Shown: piece after piece, positions 20,132 to 27,809 of the stretch
Layout of the letters: the number at the start of each line of letters is the position of its first letter
Numbering within the stretch: the first letter of the stretch is position 1
Source of the DNA: Chara braunii
Lineage: Eukaryota; Streptophyta; Charophyceae; Charales; Characeae
DNA length: 27,809 bases
Direction: 5' to 3'
NCBI GenBank assembly: GCA_003427395.1
Contig: BFEA01000036.1
Location: 3,346,828 to 3,374,636, forward strand
Translations under genes and position numbers: made by a program
The notes under the pieces: generated by a model
Seen by the model: the letters and a program-made list of their open reading frames with translations, nothing else
Database searches by the model: none
What the model was told of the DNA's origin: nothing

Positions 20132-21365
20132 TTATGTTCTCATAGAACCAGATTTCCTCAAACCTCTTCTGTCTTGATTCGCGTTTTTTTCTGGATGTGT
20201 TAGCCTCTGTTGTTCTTTTTGTTCTTTCACCCAACGTGCTCTAATTTCCGTTTGTATCGTGGATTTTACTTGTGCCCATCTTTCCTCCATGCTTGGGAAT
20301 TGGTTGTCCAGAGTGCCTTTGCATCTTGCTTTCCATATTACCCAAAGGGTCGATCTCCTCCACAGCTCGGCCAAGGGGATTTTCTCTTCTTCCAGGTCAG
20401 TGTCCTCAGTTCTTCCCGCCAGTAGGTAATTTGTTCCTGAAGGGAAAGTACGGCCTGTCACCTTATTCCATCCCTTTTTGGTTTTGTCCCATAGTTCCTG
20501 GGCTCGTTGACAGAGTAAGAAACAATGTATCAAGGATTCTTCGCTACCTTCATTGCACACTCTACACCATGCTGCTTGAGGTTNGATCTCCTCTTGTCGT
20601 CTTCTTTTATTGAGCCATTGGTTGACNGGCACCGCCCAGTAAATTATGAGNCATTGCAGGCTACTGATTCTTGCCGGCCTTATAGTGGCAAACNTGGACC
20701 AGGGTATTCTACCTGTCCAGCCTNNGTTTTCTCCTGNNTTTTTCTTCCATCTATCATTAATTACTGGTGAAGGGTCCTTGGTGGTATTCAATAGCCTGTA
20801 TCCCGCACTTACCTCATAATTGCACAGAGGGGTAAGTTTTTTGACCCTTCCCCTTCTGTCCGGGACGTACCATCCCCATTCAGCTGGGTCTACTTCCAGT
20901 TCTTCAATACCTAGTTCGGGTCTATAGATCCATACCTTCCTCTGCTCCTGTTCAGGCTGTGGATTTCCTTTATGATAGTTTTTGGGCGTGCAAGCTCTAA
21001 CTTTTTTTAGGTTCGTGAGTTCCATTATTAACCTTTGCTCTAATATTTTCCCTGGATTTACCCAGGTCTGTTAGTTCCCAAGATTCGAACTCTGCCTTCC
21101 CTTCCCCTACTTCCAGCATTTTGGTCAGCTTGTATCCCTCGTGCGGTATACTTGTAGCTCTCCTTGTGGCCCATTCTCCTGTGCACCATTTGGTTCCGGA
21201 TTTCAGCAATAGCTCCCATTTCAGCGGGATGCTGTCGAGCAAACTTTCTAGTTGGTTTCTCAGGTTGTGTATTCCTTTGAGTTTGGTTCTCAACTCTTGT
21301 GCATTGAACCATCTGTTCTCTTCTACATTCCACAGATGCTCTACTTTCGATACTCTTTTACCCAC
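20132..21365 (-). pseudogene. LINE ORF2 C-terminal part with zf-RVT domain
   Basis: Downstream of the RT, a piece beginning KRVSKVEHLWNVEENRWFN is in the same frame as the RT but behind a TAG at 21378-21380. A frameshift near 21010 leads to the final piece with WGWYVPDRRGRVKKLTPLCN. This contains CRVC...HCFLLC (20510-20566), the Cys/His pattern of the zf-RVT zinc-binding domain of plant LINE ORF2 proteins, and the flanking QRAQELWDKTKKGW. Eight ambiguous bases fall between 20584 and 20738 and blur part of the domain. The end is basic and Gln-rich. The domain is thought to help nucleic acid binding. Confidence 0.85.
20584..20738. other. Cluster of ambiguous bases
   Basis: N occurs at 20584, 20627, 20651, 20694, 20724-20725 and 20737-20738. 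Scattered single N in a repeat suggest that reads from different copies were merged. Confidence 0.95.
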
Positions 21366-21377
21366 CCATTTTCTCCA

Positions 21378-23187
21378 CTATCTGCCCTTAGAGTTCAATG
21401 GCCAAAAATTGTTATTTTGGTCTCTCAATAGAGGATTACCAAATAGAGGTTGTCTCAACACCTTTTCTCTGATTTGTGGAGATCTATTTTTTTGCGGGAA
21501 AACGCCTCTCCAGTGTTTGATCAGAGTGGCGCAGTGCTCGCTGGGCGGGTCTTTATCCGCCAACTGTTTTTTTCCTTCCTTTCTTGCAGGGGTCCATGCT
21601 GGGTTGAGTAACCAATGGTATCCTTCTATGTTGGGGTCCACTTTGAAAGGAACAAGGTTGCGGATCTGGTGCAACGCCATGTTGTGCCATGGGAGCTCCC
21701 TGTTGAAGATACCTTTGATTATCCACTTTATTTGCAGTGCTTGGAATTGGGACGCTGGGTTCAATAGGCCTAGGCCCCCTTGGGCTTTTGGCCCCGTTAC
21801 GTATTTCCATGCTACTTTGGTGATGTACTTGTCCTTATCCGCTTTGCCTGTCCATAGATACGCTCCGATATTCCTTTTGAGGTTGGTAAAGAAGGCTGGA
21901 GATGGGTTCCATAGAGATGCTGTGTACCATCCCATTGATAAGATTGAGGCGTTGAGCACTAAAGCTCTTCCCATGAGAGACACGTGAGCTGTTTGCCATC
22001 CCATCATTTTGTTGGACATCTTGACCAGAAGGCTGGTGCCTGAGGCTTCATTAACACCCCTCTCCGAAACTTGGATGCCCAAAACACGTACCGGACTCTG
22101 GGCGTCCAGCCATTGTAGACCCCGGGTTTCTTGGGTTTGTTGCGGAGGGTCTGATGGGGAAAGCCACCAACCCACTGTTTTGTTCCAGTTTATCTTCATT
22201 TCTAAGGCTAGCTGGAAAGCCTGCATTACTTTAGTAAGCGCGAGAAAGGACGAATCTGATGCCCTCATCAAAACAATTAAATCGTCGGCAAAGAGCATTA
22301 CTGTGGGGATATTTATCGATCTTCCATCATGGTTGGCTGAAAGTCTTTCTATTGAGGGGTCTTTTCGTAAGAACGCTGCAATTGCTTCCATCACGAACAG
22401 GAAAATTGGAGCTGCCAGCGGATCTCCTTGCCTGACGGATCTCGTCATTCTGTATTTTTCTGACAAGTGCCCATTGACCTGAACCATCCCTCTTGCATCC
22501 CCGTAAAGCACCCTTATCCATTTCTTGAAGATCGGCCCAACTCCCATTTTTTCCATACTTAGTTGTAGGAAGTCCCAATTGACCTGGTCATAGGCCTTTT
22601 CGAAGTCGAAGAATAAGATGGTCGCTTGCACTTTTTTGTCCTTAATTATTTTGGTGGCTTCGTTCACGTTATCTAGGATGTATCTTCCCGGGATGAAACC
22701 TGTTTGATCTAAGTGAAAACATTTGTCCGTAACGTTGCGTATTCTATTGGCCAGTGTTTTTGCCAGTATTTTATAAATTACTGGTAGGAGGGTTATCGGC
22801 CTGTAGTTCCTTATGTCCTCTCTTTCTCCTTTCTTATAAAGCAGAGTTACAACCCCAGTACTGACCTCTTCTCCCAGGGATGCTATCTCAAAAAGCCTTT
22901 TGGAAGAAGGCTGCAACCTTCTCGCCCATAATGTGTCAGTTGGCCTGCCAAAACTCCTTTGGCAGACCATCCAGTCCGGGGGTTTTGTTCAGCTGCATGC
23001 TCCTGAGGGCTTCATAGAGTTCCGTTTTGGTTATTTCTTTATCTAGGTAGTCCATTGCCTCTTGCTTGAGGCTTTTATCCAAATGTTTCAGGAATTTTTC
23101 TCTAGCTCTCTGAATGTTACTGTTTTCCCCTGGGCCGGTTTTAGATGTGTACAGATCTTGATAGAAGTCTGCTGCTACCTTTAGCAT
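21378..23187 (-). pseudogene. LINE ORF2 reverse transcriptase
   Basis: The thumb-side start has ALRSMQLNKTPGLDGLPKEFW, ended by a TGA at 22936-22938 where Trp would fit. After a frameshift the core reads GVVTLLYKKGEREDIRNYRPI, LLPVIYKILAKTLANRI, HLDQTGFIPGRYILDN, FFDFEKAYDQVNW, SVRQGDPLAAPIFLF and VMLFADDLIVL. The catalytic FADD (22281-22292) and the Asp of DFEKAYD are intact. It continues through GLLNPASQFQALQIKWI, typical after the RT fold, to a TAG at 21378-21380. The enzyme copies LINE RNA at a nicked target. About 125 bases upstream link it to the endonuclease with another frame change. Confidence 0.94.
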
Positions 23188-23312
23188 GGGTTCCTATGCC
23201 GTTTGTATTGTTCCTGTAGAGTCTCTTAGCCCGAGAATCCTATTGTTCCTACGGTTTGCCTTGATCCTCTGGAAAAAATATTTCGTCATAGTTTCATTGC
23301 TTTCCCAGTCCC

Positions 23313-24487
23313 TTACCCTTGCTCTAATGGCCAAGCCTTGCCTCCTCCAATCTGCCCAATGTCTGAGTTTGTCCTAGCCTCGTCCAACAGCTGTTCATAG
23401 AGTGTGTCCCCTTGGTTGGCTATGAGGTTAAATTTGGCTAGTTCTACTATTGCCTCCAGACTTTCTTGTCTTGCCTTCCTCCTTCTAGCTTCGTTCCTCG
23501 AGAAGCAGTTTGCCCAGTCACTTAGGGATCTAGTCGCTGCCGAAAGATCAGTCCAGATTTCACCTTCTTGGAAGCCTTGCGTTAGCTCCTTCCATTTATT
23601 TTGGATGCCCTGTTTGAAGGTCTCTGTGCTGAGTAAGGAAGTATTTAATTTGAAAAAACTCCTTCCTGGGGTGTTATCCAGGGTTAATTCTAACGAAATG
23701 GTTATTGGGTTATGGTCGAAGCCTGTGTAGTGGGGTAGTCTTCCTATTGTGCAGTCTATTACCGCTCCTAACGACTCTGAAATGAGGAAGAAATCTATTC
23801 TTGAGAACGAAGTTCTACCTTGGGTAGTCTTTTTAATACAGGTGTAATCCTTTTTGTCCGGGTAAAGCATTCTATAAGGGTCCTTAAGACTATTTTCTAG
23901 CGTAAGTTGTGCCAGGGATGCTGAGGCTGGGTCTTGAGAGCTTTCTTCCGCCCAGGATATTCTGTCTAATTGTGGGTTTTGGATTGTATTCCAATCCCCT
24001 ACTATGATTGTGTATATTTGTTGCTGGGTAAGGCCCTTGACCTCTTCCAAAATTCTACTTTTTCCGCTGGGGAGTTCGGGGCGTATATGTTTATGATTGC
24101 TATCTCTTCACCCCTACACGACAATTCTATTTTGGCCCACCTTCCTTTTGCCTGGTCTACTGTTGCTGAGTTGACGCGTAAGAATTGCGCTGCCTCTGAA
24201 TTACTATGAGTGAGGATGAGTACCCCTGTTGATGCCTGTTGGGGGCTGTACGCAACCACTTCCGTCGTACAATTCCTTAATCTTCTGACAAACTCGTTTT
24301 TTATTGTCTTGTGCTGTTCCGAATTGGTGAGGTGAGTTTCTTGTATGCATAGCACGTCCGGGGGGTTGTTACTGTTCCAACCCATAGTGTTGAGAAGGCA
24401 ATGCCATTTTTCTAGATTAGAAAAGATGGTTGCCAAACCTCTGACATTCCAAGATTGGATTTTCAGGTCCCCCTTTCTGTCCTTCAT
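23313..24487 (-). pseudogene. LINE ORF2 endonuclease (EEP family)
   Basis: ORF2 appears to start with the ATG at 24485-24487, inside the end of ORF1. Motifs of the exonuclease-endonuclease-phosphatase fold appear in order: LKIQSWNVRGL (Asn), VLCIQETHL (Glu), AIINIYAPN, then after a one-base frameshift near 24030-24050 IIVGDWN (Asp, Asn), SRIDFFLIS (Asp) and GFDHNPI (Asp, His). The last motif is usually SDHxP; here Ser is replaced by Phe but the catalytic pair remains. The second piece extends as an Arg/Lys-rich linker toward the RT. The enzyme nicks target DNA to prime reverse transcription. Confidence 0.92.
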
Positions 24488-27400
24488 TGCTTATGTGGTT
24501 CGTTAATGTGTTTGGCTTGTTTGTGTCGGTTAAGGTTGAGGAGCTGCATCCTGCTTCATCCTCACATGGGTGGAGATGGGACAGCAACTCGTCTTCCCCC
24601 ATTTTGAGCACTCCATCCTTCACCAAGGAGGCTAGTGCTGTTGCATTTTGGGACCAAGTTGTTTCATTACCCACAGCTGTGACAGGTAGAGCTGCCATCC
24701 ACCACCAGGGTCTCCACTGGAAGCCCTCCGCGAGTTCTGTTTCTTGGTCGCAGCATACTAGGATTGGCCTTGCATCGTATGGACTGGGGTTCTTCCCTTC
24801 CTCTGCTTCAAGCATGTCAATTTGGCCGTTCTCCCCTTCATGTGGGTCTTTTCCTACTAATCCCATAATCCTAGATCCCTTTCCCTTACAGATTTTGCTC
24901 AGTAACACCTCCTTCTTTTGTCCCTTTTGCAATCTAGGAATTGTCAGGTCGCTGCAAATTGCAACATTCCACCGTTCTCTCTCTGGGTCAAATTGTATGG
25001 GAATCACTGCTCGGGATGGTAGGAGCGTGCTTGCTTCCTTTCTCGCTCTTTCCCAGAATCCAGCGTGTGCTTTGAGGTGGAGGTCATGCACTGTCATCGT
25101 GCGCAAAGACATTTCTTTGTTTAGATCGAAGAGTCTTTCGCATTGCGCATAGAGTGCCTCCTCTTGAATACCCAACAAAGCTATGTGGTCACTTCCCTGG
25201 TTGGGTTCTGTTTGCCCCAGTTGCTCCTTTTGTCCATTCAGAGTGAGTGTAGGCCTGTACTTGGGTAGTTTGGATCCGCCAGTCTGCAACTTCTCCTTGT
25301 CAGGATTGCTATTACCATCATCAATTTCCATCTCCTGATTCTCCTTTGTTGCACTATACTTTTCTGCCAGGAGAGCAGCCAATTCTGCCTCTCTCTCCAA
25401 GGGAGCGAACGGATTCTCCGTGAGAGGAATGGCTTGCGTATGGTTGGTTGCCGCAGCTGCTTGCCTGTTTCTTTGTTCCTCTCTATGTAGGATCAACTGC
25501 AGGTCATATTTGTCCTGCCTTTCTTTCTCAAATTTCTGTATGAAGCTCAGTATTTCGCTTTCCTGTCGCTCAGACCACGTGTAATGTACCTCCTCTTCCC
25601 ACTCTTGTTCCTCCGCTGCTTCATCTCTGTCACAAGCCCCTTCTCGATGTTTTCTCTTCCCCCCCACTGCAGGCGGCTGGCTGTCCGTACTAATTTCACC
25701 CGGAGGGGTGTTCGTCCCTTCTTCCTGCTCTGTCCCAGCCGTGTTTTCCCCTTGTCCCTGCCCTGTTTTGGCTTTCCCCTTTTGTGTCCTTCTAGTGTAA
25801 GTCCTTTGTTTTTGCGGGTCCTCTTTGTTTCTTTCCAATTCTTGGTTACGCCAGACTGCTTCTACCCATTTCTTTTCAGTGACCTCTTGAATTAACTGCA
25901 GATCCGCACGCAGATCTTTCTCCCAAATTTCCTGCTTTAATGTGTCCACATTAATTGTCGGATCACTGGTGAAGCATTTGGCGGATTTCTTCTCCACTTT
26001 CAAGGTTTGCCATCTGCTGTCATACAGCGGGTAGACGTCTGGTCGGGGTGTTGGATCGCTATCCAGCGTCCAGACCCAGTCCGTAGTTTCCAAATTGTCA
26101 TTAAAGACCCATCCTGCGTATTGTGCACTCGGGATGTACCAGTATCCTTTCTTTTTCGCTACCTCTTGTATGTTCGCTGTTTTGAGCGGCTTGGGCTTAG
26201 CATTCTCTCTAACCTTGGGGCAGCTTGAGTCCGTTCCCAGGCGCCCTCTCTGTCTGCATTTGAAGCAGAGAGGGTTGGATTTGCTGGACACCGTAATTCT
26301 GATGATTTTGCTTTCATGCTCGAAGAACCATTCTTCGGGAGTGAAGGGGGCAGGACTGTTTCCTGTGTCCAAGATCACCGTCATTTGATTGTGCTGTGGT
26401 GTGAGAAAATCTGGGGTAGATACTATCTAGTGTGATTCCTTGCAGTGTCCATATTCCATTTTCACCCTTTCCTTGACGCAGTCGTGCATTCCTTCCGGCA
26501 CATTGTCAAATTGCATCCAAAAATGCTTTTTTAACAGGTCCTGTCTGTATTTGAATGGTGTTTGTTGATATCCCAATGCTTGTTTCCAGGGGTGAACTGT
26601 AACCACCGACGAATTGCATGTGAAACATTTGTTCCTTAGGAAGGTTGCCAGAGCCTCCTCCATACACAACACCATGATGACGTTCCGTGACCTTGGATGA
26701 AAGGACACCTCGGGGTCTGTTCCCTTGATTGGTTCCGGGCTCTTCAGTTTTTCCCAGATCCATTTCAGCTTAGCTTGTATGTCTAGCTCCCGACTCTTCT
26801 TTGCGAATGTGAAGAGTACAGCGTGTTTTTTGTGCAACTCTTCCTGCTTAGCGGTGAGTTCCTTCGAACATTGGTAGATTACTACCTCTTCTTGATTGTT
26901 TCCTCCCTGATCAATTACTTCGGTTATTTTGGTAAGTGATGTCCTTGTTTGTTCGGCTAGCCAGTTCTGTGTTTCGATTCCCCTGCCTTCCATTTTCGTT
27001 TGTGATCCTTGTTCGCTGTCCCAGTGTTGGTTTAGTGACTGGACGGGCAAGATGCGAGAGGTGAGAGCTCGGTCTGTGGAGAGGTAATCCCGTGTTGCTC
27101 GCCGTGTGGCCTGGGTCAGAGGGGAGGACCGTTGAGGGTGGGGATCAGACGGGGATATAGTTGTGGTCGGGGCAAGGGTGGGATCGATATAGGAGGAGTA
27201 CTCGGGATCGGGACGGAATAGATTAACGAGGGGGTCGGGATTGGGGTGGAGCGGAGGGTGACTCGAGATGGGTGTAGGATGGAAGCTCGGGAGAAGACAA
27301 GGGATGTGTGAGTGTGTGGCGAGGTGAGATCGCAAACCAGATGGGGGCAAAAGGGCTGGGGACAAATTCGGGATATGATCGGGGAGGCTGTGGGAGTTCC

Positions 27401-27560
27401 GTAGACTGAATAAGGAGGGATGGTGGAGAAAGGGAGGGGGAGATGATATGAGGTGACGTGGATGGGCCGGGCGGACTGAACCTGGTTGAGGTGGGGGTGC
27501 GAGGCAAAGTGTGGGGGTCTGGAATGGAGTGGTATCGAATTGGGAGTAGGTTATGATCAA
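24417..27560 (-). pseudogene. LINE ORF1: DUF4283-like, zinc knuckle and long C-terminal extension
   Basis: One frame runs from upstream to TGA/TAG-type end at 24417, broken only by a TAG at 26427-26429. The first 190 residues (Pro/Ser/His-rich) look like translated C-rich leader; a better start is the Met of MEGRGIETQNWLAEQ (26991-26993). Then follow a DUF4283-like part (SSVVTVHPWKQALGYQ, FWMQFDNVPEGM) and a zinc knuckle at 26220-26267 that reads C-x2-C-x4-R-x6-C, with Arg for His and a longer last gap. Next comes a charged region with a likely coiled coil (ESEILSFIQKFEKERQDKYD) and about 330 more residues ending past GFQWRPWWWMAALPVTAVG. ORF1 should bind LINE RNA. It overlaps ORF2 by 71 bases. 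Confidence 0.8.
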
Positions 27561-27809
27561 GTCGGGGTTGGGACAAATTTGAGTCTGTGAGGAGAACGAG
27601 ATCGGGACTGAAATGGGATCGGAATGGGATCGGACGGGGGAGCGAGTGTGATTGAGATTAAGATCGTGAAGGGGACAGGGATGAGACTGGGAACGGGATT
27701 GTGGTGGGGACGGGGTGGGAACGAGTATGGATCTGGATCAAAATCGAGGTGTAATCGAGGTGGCGGGGGGGAGGTCGGTAGTGTGAGGAGGGTAAGAGGA
27801 GGGCGGGGG
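27561..27809 (-). other. LINE 5' leader, G-rich on plus strand
   Basis: No gene is seen. The plus strand is strongly G-rich, with repeated GGGATCGG and runs of G, so the element strand is C-rich. The same composition continues into the first part of the ORF1 frame. The 5' end of the LINE is beyond the window. Confidence 0.6.

Larger units (their letters stand above)
18792..27809 (-). mobile_element. L1-like LINE (non-LTR retrotransposon), 5' end outside window
   Basis: The minus strand holds, from right to left, a C-rich leader, ORF1 with DUF4283-like domain and zinc knuckle, ORF2 with apurinic-type endonuclease, reverse transcriptase and zf-RVT domain, a long 3' untranslated region and a poly-A tail. 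It lies in the Gypsy-B leader. The target duplication should start with GAATCAGTCAG next to the tail; its partner would be right of the window. Several frame breaks in ORF2 and a stop in ORF1 make this copy inactive. Confidence 0.9.

Noticed and set aside
21121-21987. 288-residue plus-strand frame, and similar plus-strand frames opposite the LINE
   Set aside because: They are antisense to conserved ORF2 protein and show no domain.

Overview
This window is eukaryotic, plant-lineage repeat DNA. I see no convincing host gene, rRNA or tRNA. Nearly everything from about 3.2 kb to the right edge is a nest of decayed transposable elements, all coding on the minus strand. Two Ty3/Gypsy chromodomain retrotransposons, an L1-like LINE with a DUF4283/zinc-knuckle ORF1 and a hAT-type DNA element fit a streptophyte (plant or charophyte alga) genome. 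The wording of the gag proteins recalls Chara braunii repeats, but that is recollection, not a search result.

Layout. 1-604: nothing recognisable. 805-1428: a 12-bp minisatellite followed by a 248-bp tandem duplication. 1429-3248: no gene, apart from one weak exon-like stretch; its right part is probably the 3' end of the older Gypsy element. 3269-11487: Gypsy-A, a complete LTR-to-LTR insertion with TG/CA ends, a 4-5 bp target duplication, an initiator-Met-type primer binding site and decayed gag, protease, RT/RNase H, integrase and chromodomain. 11488-18791: the older Gypsy-B, whose chromodomain reading frame was split by Gypsy-A. 13502-14624: a hAT-like element inside the RT of Gypsy-B, with a perfect 8-bp target duplication and an internal 737-base assembly gap. 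18792 to the right edge: a LINE whose poly-A tail lies in the Gypsy-B leader, about 70 bp upstream of gag. Its 5' end, and the Gypsy-B 5' LTR, lie beyond the window.

Order of events by nesting: Gypsy-B came first; Gypsy-A, the hAT-like element and the LINE each landed in it later. All coding regions carry stops and frameshifts, so none is likely to be active as it stands. Many stops are TGA or TAG where the family has Trp or Gln, and the Gypsy-A RT catalytic YxDD reads YLNN. Both fit C-to-T decay of methylated DNA. The most interesting items are the 34-bp repeat array in the Gypsy-A LTRs with bZIP-like motifs, the long unusual C-terminal extension and ORF1/ORF2 overlap of the LINE, the precise hAT footprint, and the two different integrase deletions.
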